The position numbers and the translations under genes were made by a program. The notes under the pieces were generated by a model. It saw only the letters and a program-made list of their open reading frames with translations. It had not been told where the DNA came from and ran no database searches. Shown in pieces: positions 24,883 through 33,804 of a stretch of 64,000 nucleotides of DNA (its first letter is position 1; the number at the start of each line of letters is the position of its first letter). The DNA lies in NCBI RefSeq assembly GCF_025398195.1, contig NZ_JAODNV010000011.1:1-64000 (forward strand), given 5' to 3'. The stretch is from Chelativorans petroleitrophicus (GTDB lineage: Bacteria; Pseudomonadota; Alphaproteobacteria; Rhizobiales; Rhizobiaceae).

Positions 24883-25923
24883 TCAGCCTTCAAGCACCGG
24901 CTCGAAGGGCACGGAGATGTTGCCGCGCATCTCGATCCACGCCGGTACAGGCAGGCCCTTTTCGCGCAGGAAGGCCGGGTTGAACAGCTTCGACTGATAG
25001 CGCGTGCCATAGTCGGCGAGGATGGTGACGATCACGTGCCCTGGCCCCATCTCCCTGGCAAGCCGGATGGCGCCGGCAATGTTGATGCCGGTCGAGCCTC
25101 CCAGGCAAAGCCCTTCCTCCTGAACAAGGCCGAAGATGAGCGGCAGGGCCTCCGCATCGGGAATCTGATAGGAGAAATCAGGCCGGAAGCCTTCGAGATT
25201 GGCGGTCACGCGACCCTGGCCGATACCTTCGGTGATCGAACTTCCCTCTGCCTTCAGCTCACCCGTGGTGTAGTAGCTGTGAAGCGCCGCCCCCATGGGG
25301 TCGGCGAGAGCGATCTTGACGTTCGGATTCCTTTCCCGCAGCCCCTCGGAAACACCGGCCAGCGTGCCGCCCGTGCCGACAGCGGTGACGAAGCCGTCGA
25401 TCCGGCCTTCGGTCTGCCGCCAGATTTCCTGCGCCGTGGTCTCCCGGTGCCCGTCGCGGTTCGCCACATTGTCGAACTGGTTTGCCCAGATGGCTCCATT
25501 GGGTTCGGTGCGGGCAAGCTGCTCTGCAAGCCTGCCGGAGACCTTCACGTAATTGTTCGGGTTCTTGTAGGGCACTGCGGGCACCTCGATCAGCTCGGCG
25601 CCCAGAACGCGCAGCGCGTCCTTCTTCTCCTGGCTCTGGGTTTCGGGAATGACGATGACCGTGCGGTAGCCAAGCGCCCTGCCGACCACGGTGAGGCCAA
25701 TGCCCGTATTGCCGGCCGTGCCTTCCACGATGACGCCGCCGGGCCGCAATAGGCCCTTCCGCTCCGCATCCCGGATGATGAACAGGGCAGCCCTGTCCTT
25801 GACGGACTGACCAGGATTCATGAACTCGGCCTTGCCGTAGATATCGCAGCCGGTCTCCTCAGAGGCGCGCCGGAGACGGATGAGCGGCGTGTTGCCGATG
25901 GTTTCGATCACGGATTGATGCAT
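24883..25923 (-). CDS. cysK: Cysteine synthase A (O-acetylserine sulfhydrylase)
   Basis: This PLP-dependent enzyme of 346 residues makes cysteine from O-acetylserine and sulfide. The PLP lysine lies in NPGQSVKDRAA (about residue 42), the substrate loop is GTAGNTGIGL (about 68-77), and the phosphate-binding glycine loop is VGTGGT (about 181-186). The C-terminus is longer than in the classic E. coli enzyme, as in other alphaproteobacterial members. It begins a same-strand series with alaX, sseA and GNAT. Confidence 0.9.
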   Translation of the reverse strand: MHQSVIETIGNTPLIRLRRASEETGCDIYGKAEFMNPGQSVKDRAALFIIRDAERKGLLRPGGVIVEGTAGNTGIGLTVVGRALGYRTVIVIPETQSQEKKDALRVLGAELIEVPAVPYKNPNNYVKVSGRLAEQLARTEPNGAIWANQFDNVANRDGHRETTAQEIWRQTEGRIDGFVTAVGTGGTLAGVSEGLRERNPNVKIALADPMGAALHSYYTTGELKAEGSSITEGIGQGRVTANLEGFRPDFSYQIPDAEALPLIFGLVQEEGLCLGGSTGINIAGAIRLAREMGPGHVIVTILADYGTRYQSKLFNPAFLREKGLPVPAWIEMRGNISVPFEPVLEG

Positions 25924-26078
25924 AACGATCCTCGATTGCGGCCGGCTTTACGCGCAGGGGCGCCAGTGAAACCTAGAAACCGGCGCCACGCATGGCAAGC
26001 CTCCTGATTTTGGAGCAATGTCCGGTGGTGGCAAATGCTTCGGCCTATGTCCATCCGCTTGGGACGGATTTCCAGTAT

Positions 26079-27302
26079 CTACCGCTCCGCCGGTTCGGGT
26101 GCCGCGTCGATGGAACGCTCAGGCGCGGCGTCCCTCGATACAAGATAGACAAGCAGGGCCGCCGCCAGCGGCGCGGCGTAGAAGGCAAAAAGCCAGCGGT
26201 AAGCGACGGCCGGCTCTCCCGGCACGGTGGCGGCCGTCACGACTGCCCCGGTCGCAAACTGCATCGCGCCGGTACCGCCAATGGAAAAGAAGTTGAGCAG
26301 CGTTACCCCGCGCCCCATCAGATGCGGCGGCAGGAAGGCTCGGCCCTGCGCAAGCAATATGCCATAACCGCCGCCGCAAATGCCGATGACAACCAGCACC
26401 AGCGTGGTAATGCCGAGCGGCAGGACCGGAAAGGCGGCAAGCCAGACAAGGGCCGCAAGCCCGATTCCGTTGCTGGCCATCGCTACCCATTTGCGGGTGC
26501 CGAAGATCGTGTCGAGAGGCCCGTGAAGAAACGAGCCTGCCGCCATGGCGAGCGCCATGAACAGCGTGATCTCGCCGATGAGCAGTGCCTCCGCGCCATG
26601 GACATCGACTAGATATGGCCCTGCCCATAGTCCGCGGATGCCCACCGAAGCGGCCGTGGTAAGCGCAATTAGCGGAAAGATCGGCCACAGCTCACGCAGC
26701 CGCAGAAGCTCGAGATAGCCGGAAAGCCCGGCATCGGCCGCGGAATGGCCTTCCGCCGGCGGGTCTTTCAGAAAGACGAGGACCGCCGCGGCGACCACAA
26801 GCGTAAAAACTCCAAATCCCGCCAGCACCGGCCGCCAACCGAGCGCCTCGGCGGCCGCTGCCAGGGGTGCCGCCCCAACCACATTGCCCAGCATGCCTGT
26901 CGCCATGAGCCAAGAGGTCAGCACCGCCAGCCGCGCAGACGAAAAGGACCGGGCAAAGATGTAGACGGACGCCATCAGGATAGGCGCGCAGCCCATGCCG
27001 ATCAGCCCCATGGCCAGGATGACCACCCATGGCGCCCAAGCGGACGCACAGAGAAACGCGCCGCCACCCGCTCCGATAGCCAGCAGAGCAGAGGCGGTGC
27101 GGCGCGGACCGTAACGGTCAAGCCACACGCCCACAGCGAACTGCATCAGGGCGAAGACGGCAAACCACGTACCCGAAGCTGCGGAGAGGTCCGCCGTGCT
27201 CGCGCCAAGCTCGGTCGTCAATGCAGGTGTCAGAACCGCAAGAAAAGAGCGGTAGAACTGCGAAAGGACATAGGCGACCGCGAGCGCGGCGATCCCTGCC
27301 AT
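26079..27302 (-). CDS. MFS transporter
   Basis: The 407-residue, twelve-helix membrane protein carries the MFS loop DRYGPRRTASALLAIG between helices 2 and 3. The first helix region (YVLSQFYRSFLAVLTPALT) is typical of the nitrate/nitrite-like and organic-acid branch found near amino-acid metabolism genes. It is monocistronic: 155 bases follow to the cysK start and 271 bases precede it. The substrate is not predictable. Confidence 0.8.
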   Translation of the reverse strand: MAGIAALAVAYVLSQFYRSFLAVLTPALTTELGASTADLSAASGTWFAVFALMQFAVGVWLDRYGPRRTASALLAIGAGGGAFLCASAWAPWVVILAMGLIGMGCAPILMASVYIFARSFSSARLAVLTSWLMATGMLGNVVGAAPLAAAAEALGWRPVLAGFGVFTLVVAAAVLVFLKDPPAEGHSAADAGLSGYLELLRLRELWPIFPLIALTTAASVGIRGLWAGPYLVDVHGAEALLIGEITLFMALAMAAGSFLHGPLDTIFGTRKWVAMASNGIGLAALVWLAAFPVLPLGITTLVLVVIGICGGGYGILLAQGRAFLPPHLMGRGVTLLNFFSIGGTGAMQFATGAVVTAATVPGEPAVAYRWLFAFYAAPLAAALLVYLVSRDAAPERSIDAAPEPAER

Positions 27303-27468
27303 CGGTGGAGATTTCCCCCTCTTTGGACGAGCCTAAGCCTCGGCGGTAAATCCGGCAGGACGTGCCTAACCCAGACCGGTGGGGCAGGCATTGTGCCAGG
27401 ACCATGGCAATGGGTTGTCCAGAGGCGGCGCAACCGATGCCGGAACGGGCAAGCGCCCGCGCTCGCGC

Positions 27469-27508
27469 TAGATCCCTTCTGCGTCTCGCCGAAACGTAGA
27501 AGGATCTA
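27469..27508. repeat. Imperfect palindrome in the helicase/MFS gap
   Basis: The outer arms CTAGATC and GATCTAAG and the inner arms CTTCTGCGT and ACGTAGAAG make a near-perfect hairpin of about 18 pairs around CTCGCCGAA. A T-rich stretch follows on the plus strand, yet no plus-strand gene ends here. On the minus strand it lies about 70 bases after the helicase stop. It may be a dispersed intergenic palindrome; no second copy was seen in the window. Confidence 0.4.
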
Positions 27509-27573
27509 AGTTGTTGTTTTTGCGCAATTCCAAACGGAAAAATTACCTACTTTCCTGGAATTGTGCCGGACGA

Positions 27574-28911
27574 TCAGGCTGCCTGGGAACCGGCGCGCCT
27601 TGAAGTCCCCCAGTTCCGTCTGCGCCGGCTTGAGCTGCGGCGCGGCGGCTTGGACGCCGTCTGCTGCCCCCTCCATGTTCTCGAGCTGCGTGCGGGAACC
27701 GAAGCCTCTTCCGCACCATGTCCGGCGTTCGCAGGGCGGGGCTGCGCCGGATCGGGCTCGCCGGTCACATCGCGCAGGACGGGCAGGCGCATACGGATCA
27801 CCCGTTCCACCTGCCGCAGTTTGGCGACCTCGGACGGATCGCACAGCGTGATGGCCTCGCCGACCGCTCCATTGCGCCCGGTGCGGCCTATGCGGTGTAC
27901 ATAGCTTTCCGCCTCGTCCGGTAGGTCGAAGTTCACGACATGGCTGATGCCCGGCACGTCGATCCCGCGGGCGGCAATATCGGTCGCCACGAGGATGCGC
28001 ACCGTGCCTTCGCGGAAACTGTCGAGCGCCCTCTGCCGGGCATTCTGCGACTTGTTCCCGTGGATAACGGCGGCTTCAAAGCCGTCGCGTAGAAGATCGC
28101 GTGTCACTCGATCCGCGCCATGTTTCGTGCGGGCGAAGACAATGACCTGCCTCATCGTGCCGGTGGAGAGCAGGTCGGCCAGCACCTGCCGCTTCTGCTT
28201 CAGGCGTGCCATCACCAAGTGCTGGCGGATTTCGGCTGCCGTCGTGCCCTGGGGCGAGACCTCAATGCGCACGGGATCGCGCAGCAGGCTTGAGGCCAGC
28301 GCTTCGATCTCCTTGGGCATGGTGGCGGAAAAGAGTGCCGTCTGGCGTGCGGGGTGCGTCGCCTTCGCGATGCGCCGCACGTCGTTGATGAATCCCATGT
28401 CAAGCATGCGGTCGGCCTCGTCGAGAACCAGCCAGGTGGTCTCCGAAAGCACGACCTCTTTCTCGCGCACCAGGTCGGTCAGGCGTCCGGGTGTGGCGAT
28501 CAGCACGTCCACGCCGGGTGCCATGCGCCTGACCTGGGAGCTACGCGAAACACCGCCGAGCACCATCGCCGTTGAAACATGCGCTCCACGGGCAAGCTCG
28601 CGCACCACCTTTTCGATCTGAACCGCGAGTTCCCGCGTCGGCACCAGAACCAGCGCGCGCGCTGTGCGCGGCCGGCGCTTGTCGCCAAGGCCGATGATCT
28701 TCGACAGGATTGGCAGGGCGTAGGTGGCCGTCTTCCCGGAGCCGGTCTGCGCCACGCCGAGGACGTCACGCCCGGCCAGGAGCGGTGGTATTGCCCTCTG
28801 CTGGATCGGTTTGGGTTCGCACAGACCTGCGGCCGCCGCTGATTTCAGCAATGTGCCCGAAAGCCCAAGACCGGCGAAGCCCGCCGGAACGGCATTGTCA
28901 TGATTGGTCAA
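27574..28911 (-). CDS. DEAD-box RNA helicase, RhlE-like
   Basis: The 445-residue ATP-dependent RNA helicase carries the complete motif set: Q-motif (KPIQQRAIPPL), motif I AQTGSGKT, motif II DEAD in LVLDEADRMLDMGF, motif III SAT, and motif VI HRIGRTGRNG. The C-terminus is short, Pro/Arg/Ser-rich and basic, as in RhlE proteins that act on ribosomal RNA or mRNA, often in the cold. The start is taken as TTG 28911 (MTNHDNAV); a more upstream ATG at 28959 has no ribosome-binding site. The gene is monocistronic. Confidence 0.87.
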   Translation of the reverse strand: MTNHDNAVPAGFAGLGLSGTLLKSAAAAGLCEPKPIQQRAIPPLLAGRDVLGVAQTGSGKTATYALPILSKIIGLGDKRRPRTARALVLVPTRELAVQIEKVVRELARGAHVSTAMVLGGVSRSSQVRRMAPGVDVLIATPGRLTDLVREKEVVLSETTWLVLDEADRMLDMGFINDVRRIAKATHPARQTALFSATMPKEIEALASSLLRDPVRIEVSPQGTTAAEIRQHLVMARLKQKRQVLADLLSTGTMRQVIVFARTKHGADRVTRDLLRDGFEAAVIHGNKSQNARQRALDSFREGTVRILVATDIAARGIDVPGISHVVNFDLPDEAESYVHRIGRTGRNGAVGEAITLCDPSEVAKLRQVERVIRMRLPVLRDVTGEPDPAQPRPANAGHGAEEASVPARSSRTWRGQQTASKPPRRSSSRRRRNWGTSRRAGSQAA

Positions 28912-29224
28912 ATCTTTTCTTTCTGTACGGCCTTCCAAGAGGAAAGCCCGAATGAACATGCGGCGGGGCGCAACCCGCCGGCTATAGCTTTGATGAAACG
29001 ACGAGACGGCGGGATTTCCCCCGCGCGGCTGCGCTGTCGCGCCGGGGGCTATTGCCCCAGGCTGCTAATCCTCTTGCCGTCAAAGAAGGACATGAGAGGC
29101 AAGGCGCAACCAGTCTCTTGGAGAGAAAGCCGGTCAACCCAGCCCATACGCCTGTGAACTCCATATGGCGCTTCGGGGCCCAAAGCGCAACATAATTATT
29201 TGTGCGCCGCAAAATAGTTCAGGG
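28912..29224. other. Helicase upstream region without a recognised gene
   Basis: The 313 bases between the helicase start and the DUF1697 stop hold GC-rich short repeats near 28970-29060 and an AT-rich patch at 29186-29220 (ATAATTATTTGT). Long 5' leaders are common for cold-induced helicases, so a regulatory leader is possible, but no element was identified. Confidence 0.3.
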
Positions 29225-29764
29225 TCAGAGCGCCTCGACCATGCGTCGCAAGGCCAGCGCGGTGCGCCAGTTACGCGCAGTCATGGGCACTTTAAGCGTC
29301 GGCTCTATTTTGGGAGCGAAGAGAGACCGACCCATGCCATCTGGCGTATGAAGATAAAGCACCCTGCCCTTCACGACGAAACGCTCGGTGCCGGTGGCCT
29401 TTTCCTGAAGCGCAGCCACACGGTCGGGATCCGGCTCACGTTCGAGACAGTAGAGATGGAGCTTGGTAGGTGTCTCGACGGCTTGGGGATAGGGGTTGGC
29501 ATCGACCGCCCAAGCCCATTCCGCCGCGCTGCGGGCGAAAACGCTCTTGCCAAAACCCATTTTCTCGCTGACCACGGCGGCGACGCGCGCCACAATCTCT
29601 TCCTCCGATGCCGACGAGGAAAGGACGGCATTGCCACTGTTGATATAGGTGGCAACGTTCCTGAAACCGGCTTCAGTCAGCACTTCGCGCAGCCTCTTCA
29701 CGGGGAGCTGGGTGTCGCCACCCACCCCGCGGAAGAGAACGACATATGCCGTTTCCTTCACCAT
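29225..29764 (-). CDS. DUF1697 family protein
   Basis: The 179-residue protein matches the DUF1697 pattern: YVVLFRGVGG at the N-terminus, then LREVLTEAGFRNVATYINSG (25-44) and a C-terminal KVPMTARNWRTALAL segment. The biochemical role of this widespread family is unknown. It starts 4 bases after the adenine deaminase stop and is probably co-transcribed with it. Confidence 0.85.
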   Translation of the reverse strand: MVKETAYVVLFRGVGGDTQLPVKRLREVLTEAGFRNVATYINSGNAVLSSSASEEEIVARVAAVVSEKMGFGKSVFARSAAEWAWAVDANPYPQAVETPTKLHLYCLEREPDPDRVAALQEKATGTERFVVKGRVLYLHTPDGMGRSLFAPKIEPTLKVPMTARNWRTALALRRMVEAL

Positions 29765-29768
29765 GCTC

Positions 29769-31589
29769 TCACGCAGGCATCAACAGATCGATCTTCCGGA
29801 AGGCGGTAACGTCGATAATCCCGAGGTCGGAAATGCGCAGTTCGGGAATGACGACCAGCGCCAGCAGCGAGTGCTGCATGAAGGCGTTGTTGAGCATGCA
29901 GCCCATCTCGCGCATGACCGCGGAAAGCCGCGCCGCCTTCTCCGCGACGATCTCCGCACGCTCATCGGACATGAGGCCGGCGATCGGCAGCTCCACCAGG
30001 GCGAGCTCGCGCCCGCCGGATATCAGCACCACGCCGCCGCCCACCTCGCCCAGGCGGTTGGCGGCAGCAGCCATGTCCTCTTTGCCGGTGCCCACCACGA
30101 TCATGTGGTGTGAATCATGCGCCACGGTGGAGGCGAGCGCGCAGTCCTGCCGGTAGCCGAAGCCGGACACGAAGCCGTTCACCACACCGCCGGTGCCACG
30201 ATGGCGTTCCACCAGGGCGATCTGGCAGATGTCGTTCGGCCGATCCATGGCGACGACGCCATTCTCGACTGCCAGTTCCGCCTCAAGCGCCCTGGTCGGC
30301 GCCTGGTTCTCGATGACGCCGATGACATGGGCGCGGACGCGCTGCGCCCCTTCAGGCGCGCGGATGTCGAAATCGGAGGCCGAGAGGCGCCGGCCGAGCC
30401 GCACCGTGTTCTTCGCATGCGCGGGATAGTCGTAGGCCGGAATGTCCGCCTCCAGCCGACCTCCCCGCGCGAGGCACACACCCCGAGCGTAGACCTCGTC
30501 GATGACGAGAGACGGGAGATCAGAAACGATGAGGAAGTCCGCAAGCCTTCCCGGGGCAATGGAACCCAGTTCGCGGTCGAGGCGGAAGTGCTGGGCCGTA
30601 TTGATGGTGGCCATCTGGATGGCTGTGATCGGCTTCAGGCCCTGCTGGATGGCGTGGCGCACCACACGGTCCATGTGCCCGTCATGGACGAGGGTACCGG
30701 AGTGGCTGTCGTCCGTGCAGAGGATGAAGTTGCGCGGATCGAGCCCCAGCTCGGTGATGGCCCTCACCTGGCTCGCGACATCGTACCAGGCGGAGCCGAG
30801 CCGAAGCATGGCGCGCATACCCTGGCGCACGCGGGCCACCGCATCATCGAGGCGCGTTCCCTCGTGGTCGTCCTCCAGGCCGCCGGCGACATAGCCGTGG
30901 AAGGGGCGGCCCAGATCCGGCGAGGCATAGTGACCGCCCACGGTCTTCCCGGCACGCATGGTAGCCGCAATCTCGCCTACCATGAGCGGATCGTTCGCAG
31001 CCACGCCTGGGAAGTTCATCACCTCTCCCAGGCCGATGATGTTCGGCCAGGACATGGCCTCTGCCACGTCCTCGACGCTGAGCCGTGCGCCGGCGTTTTC
31101 CAGGCCCGGTGCGGAAGGCACGCAGGAGGGCATTTGGACGTAGACATTGATCGGCTGCGCCATGGCCTCGTCATGCATGAGCCGCACGCCATCGATTCCC
31201 AGAACGTTGGCGATCTCATGGGGGTCGATGAACATCGTGGTGGTGCCGTGCGGAATGACGGCGCGGCAGAATTCCGTCACCGTCACCATGCCGCTTTCCA
31301 CATGCATGTGGCCGTCGCAGAGGCCCGGCACCAGATAGCGCCCGCCCGCGTCGATCACCCTGGTGTTTTCACCAATCGTATGTTGCGCGTCGGGTCCGCA
31401 ATAGGCGAAGCGCCCTTCAGCAATCGCAAGATCGGTTCCGGGGATGATCTCCCCCGAGTACACATTCACCCAGCGTCCGTTGCGCACCACGAGATCCGCG
31501 GGCCTGCGCCCCATCGCTACGTCGACGAGAACCGGCGCAACTGCGCTCCAGGGCTTGGGGTGAGCTGTGCTGGCAGGCATTGTCGGCAT
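29769..31589 (-). CDS. ade: Adenine deaminase (Ade family)
   Basis: The 606-residue amidohydrolase converts adenine to hypoxanthine and ammonia. The metal site motif GHMHVESG (about 93-100), the FIDPHEIANVLG segment and the later TDDSH (about 296-300) are present, and length fits the Ade family. The open frame goes further upstream, but ATG 31589 is preferred because AAGGGG lies about 7 bases before it. It heads a two-gene unit with DUF1697. The function is in purine salvage; the cytosolic enzyme binds Mn or Fe. Confidence 0.9.
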   Translation of the reverse strand: MPTMPASTAHPKPWSAVAPVLVDVAMGRRPADLVVRNGRWVNVYSGEIIPGTDLAIAEGRFAYCGPDAQHTIGENTRVIDAGGRYLVPGLCDGHMHVESGMVTVTEFCRAVIPHGTTTMFIDPHEIANVLGIDGVRLMHDEAMAQPINVYVQMPSCVPSAPGLENAGARLSVEDVAEAMSWPNIIGLGEVMNFPGVAANDPLMVGEIAATMRAGKTVGGHYASPDLGRPFHGYVAGGLEDDHEGTRLDDAVARVRQGMRAMLRLGSAWYDVASQVRAITELGLDPRNFILCTDDSHSGTLVHDGHMDRVVRHAIQQGLKPITAIQMATINTAQHFRLDRELGSIAPGRLADFLIVSDLPSLVIDEVYARGVCLARGGRLEADIPAYDYPAHAKNTVRLGRRLSASDFDIRAPEGAQRVRAHVIGVIENQAPTRALEAELAVENGVVAMDRPNDICQIALVERHRGTGGVVNGFVSGFGYRQDCALASTVAHDSHHMIVVGTGKEDMAAAANRLGEVGGGVVLISGGRELALVELPIAGLMSDERAEIVAEKAARLSAVMREMGCMLNNAFMQHSLLALVVIPELRISDLGIIDVTAFRKIDLLMPA

Positions 31590-31720
31590 ATTTTTCCCCT
31601 TTTTGCCGCAGAAGAACACGCCGCGCGGCCGAGCGCAACGGGCATAAAAGGGTCGCGACAGCGCCTGCCCTACTCTCATTGCGCTGTGATCAGCACCAGC
31701 GTTGGTGCAGAGCAGCCAGC

Positions 31721-31848
31721 GCCAACACCGTCATCCCGGCCAAGCGAAGCGAGAGCCGGGTTCTAGAGAGGCGGTGGAGATGGCGCTGCTGGGTCCCGGA
31801 TAGCCGCTGCGCGGCTTCCGGGATGATGGGTGCGACGGGTGTTGGTGC
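31721..31848. repeat. Large intergenic palindromic element upstream of ade
   Basis: This lies in the 310-base gap between metY and ade, which holds no gene. Arms TCATCCCGG (31731-31739) and CCGGGATGA (31818-31826) are perfect, and they are nested inside CCAACACC / GGTGTTGG-type arms. Inner segments AAGCGAAGCGAGAGCCGGG and CGCTGCGCGGCTTCCGGG add further pairing. This resembles the GTCATCCCGGCC... dispersed palindromes seen in many alphaproteobacterial genomes. Confidence 0.5.
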
Positions 31849-31899
31849 GATCACCCTCCGCGCCAACACCAACGTCAATGATGGCCATGAGCGCCGAGC

Positions 31900-33183
31900 C
31901 TAGACCTTCGCCAGCGCCTGCTCCAGATCGCCAATGATGTCGTCCACGTCCTCGATGCCGATCGACAGGCGGATAACATCGGGCCCCGCGCCCGCAGCGA
32001 TCTTCTGCTCGTCGGAGAGCTGCCGGTGGGTCGTGGAGGCCGGATGGATGATGAGCGAGCGTGTATCGCCGATATTGGCAAGGTGCGAGAAGAGCTCCAC
32101 ACCTTCCACCAGCTTCACCCCGGCGTCATATCCGCCCTTGAGCCCGAAGGTGAAGACCGCACCGGCCCCTTTGGGAGAATACTTCTGCTGGAGCGCATGG
32201 TTGGGATCATCCGGCAGGCCGGGATAGGACACCCACGCGACGGCCGGGTGGTCCTTCAGCCATTCGGCCACCTTCTGCGCGTTGTCGCAATGGCGCTGCA
32301 TCCTGAGCGGCAACGTCTCGATGCCGGTGAGGATCAGGAAGGCGTTGAAGGGCGAGATCGCCGGGCCGAAATCGCGCAGGCCCAAGACGCGCGCGGCAAT
32401 GGCAAAGGCGAAGTTGCCGAACGTCTCGTGCAACACCATGCCGCCATATTCGGGCCGGGGCTCGGAGAGCATCGGGTACTTGCCGGATTTCGACCAGTCG
32501 AAGGTGCCGCAATCGACCAGAATGCCGCCGATTGAGTTGCCGTGCCCGCCCATGAACTTCGTGAGCGAGTGCACGACAATGTCGGCGCCGTGCTCGATGG
32601 GCCGTATCAGATAAGGCGTCGCCATGGTGTTGTCGACGATGAACGGCACACCGTGCCGGTGCGCCACCTCGGCGATCTTTTCCAAGTCAACAAAAGTTCC
32701 GCCCGGATTGGCAAGGCTCTCCACGAAAATGGCGCGTGTCTTGTCGTCAATCTGGCTTTCGAAGCTGTCGACGTCATCGGGGTCCGCCCAGCGGACGTGC
32801 CAGTCGAAGTTCTTGAAGGCATGGCCCATCTGGTTGATCGACCCGCCGTAGAGCTTGCGCGCGGCAATGAAGTTGCAGCCCGGCTGCATCAGCGTGTGAA
32901 AGACAAGAAGCTGAGCCCCGTGGCCCGACGCCGCGGCAAGGGCCGCGGTGCCGCCCTCAAGGGCTGCGACGCGTTCCTCCAGCACCGCCTGCGTCGGGTT
33001 CATAATCCGCGTGTAGATGTTGCCGAAGGCCTTCAAGCCGAACAGCGAGGCGGCATGATCCACGTCGTCGAACACATAGGAGGTGGTCTGGTAGATCGGC
33101 GTCGCGCGGGCGCCGGTGGCCGGATCGGGCTGGGCGCCTGCATGGACGGCAAGCGTGTTGAAACCGGGCGTGCGCTCGTTCAT
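31900..33183 (-). CDS. metY: O-acetylhomoserine sulfhydrylase
   Basis: This PLP enzyme of the Cys/Met metabolism family has 427 residues, the longer MetY-type length. It makes homocysteine from O-acetylhomoserine and sulfide (direct sulfhydrylation). The PLP lysine lies in VHSLTKFMGGHGNS (about 209-222), and N-terminal TLAVHAGAQPDPATGARATP and the IYTRIMNPT segment are diagnostic. No SAM-II riboswitch was found in the 99-base leader, although such elements often precede alphaproteobacterial met genes. GGAGG precedes the ATG. Confidence 0.9.
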   Translation of the reverse strand: MNERTPGFNTLAVHAGAQPDPATGARATPIYQTTSYVFDDVDHAASLFGLKAFGNIYTRIMNPTQAVLEERVAALEGGTAALAAASGHGAQLLVFHTLMQPGCNFIAARKLYGGSINQMGHAFKNFDWHVRWADPDDVDSFESQIDDKTRAIFVESLANPGGTFVDLEKIAEVAHRHGVPFIVDNTMATPYLIRPIEHGADIVVHSLTKFMGGHGNSIGGILVDCGTFDWSKSGKYPMLSEPRPEYGGMVLHETFGNFAFAIAARVLGLRDFGPAISPFNAFLILTGIETLPLRMQRHCDNAQKVAEWLKDHPAVAWVSYPGLPDDPNHALQQKYSPKGAGAVFTFGLKGGYDAGVKLVEGVELFSHLANIGDTRSLIIHPASTTHRQLSDEQKIAAGAGPDVIRLSIGIEDVDDIIGDLEQALAKV

Positions 33184-33272
33184 CGTTTCCTCCTTAGGGC
33201 GGTAATTTCCGCGGCCATCAATACAGTTGCCACAGGCAATGGCAAAGGAGATTCAATCCAAAGAGCCGGGTG

Positions 33273-33286
33273 TTGAGCAAAATCAA
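33273..33286. promoter_or_regulatory. FNR/FixK-like box upstream of metY
   Basis: TTGAGCAAAATCAA fits the TTGA-N6-TCAA pattern, and one further base pair each side extends the dyad. It sits 90 bases before the metY ATG and overlaps the end of the CoA-binding protein gene. The half next to TTGA deviates from the TTGAT consensus. It could be a real oxygen-responsive site or chance. Confidence 0.25.
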
Positions 33287-33804
33287 CGCTGGCGAATGCC
33301 GAAACTCTGAAAACCTTGCCGCATCACCGGTTTTTTGGATGAAATTACTCTGCTGTTCACGCCGTTCCAGCCGATCTCACCAGAGAGGCGCCCGTATTCA
33401 ATCTTGGGGCAGCGGTTCATGACCACCTTGATGCCCTTCTCCTCCAGCCGAGCAGCAGACGCGTCGTCGCGCACGGTGAGCTGCATCCACACCACCTTCG
33501 GCAAAGGGTCCATGGCGAGAATCTCGTCCGTAATACTGGGCACGGCGCTGGAAGGCCGGAAAATGTCCACCATGTCGACGGGTTGGGGCAGATCCGCCAG
33601 GGATGCATAGACCTTTGCGCCCTCTATCTCCTTGCCCGCGTGGCCGGGATTGATGGGAAAGACCTTGTAGCCCTTGTCGATCAGATATTTGGTGACGAAG
33701 AAGCTCGGCCTGACATCGTTGGCGGACGCGCCGACAATGGCAACGGACTTCACGCTGTGAAGGATGCCGGCGATGTAGGAGTTATCGTAGGAGTCGTGGT
33801 TCAT
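33283..33804 (-). CDS. CoA-binding domain protein (YccU-like)
   Basis: The 173-residue single-domain Rossmann protein begins KSVAIVGASANDVRPSFFV (18-36) and continues with GYKVFPINPGHAGKEIEG, which matches the CoA-binding family. The VWMQLTVRDDASAARLEEKG and MNRCPKIEYGRL segments complete the fold. The biological role is unclear; some members bind CoA without known catalysis. Its start overlaps the VOC gene stop by 4 bases, and metY follows 99 bases later. Confidence 0.85.
   Translation of the reverse strand: MNHDSYDNSYIAGILHSVKSVAIVGASANDVRPSFFVTKYLIDKGYKVFPINPGHAGKEIEGAKVYASLADLPQPVDMVDIFRPSSAVPSITDEILAMDPLPKVVWMQLTVRDDASAARLEEKGIKVVMNRCPKIEYGRLSGEIGWNGVNSRVISSKKPVMRQGFQSFGIRQR

Noticed and set aside
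30117-31766. A 549-codon plus-strand open frame opposite adenine deaminase
   Set aside because: It is fully antisense to a clear ade gene, has odd composition rich in His/Arg/Gly and no recognisable domain.
33184-33300. SAM-II riboswitch before metY
   Set aside because: The leader was read for the SAM-II pseudoknot consensus, but no such segments were found; only the FNR-like dyad is present.
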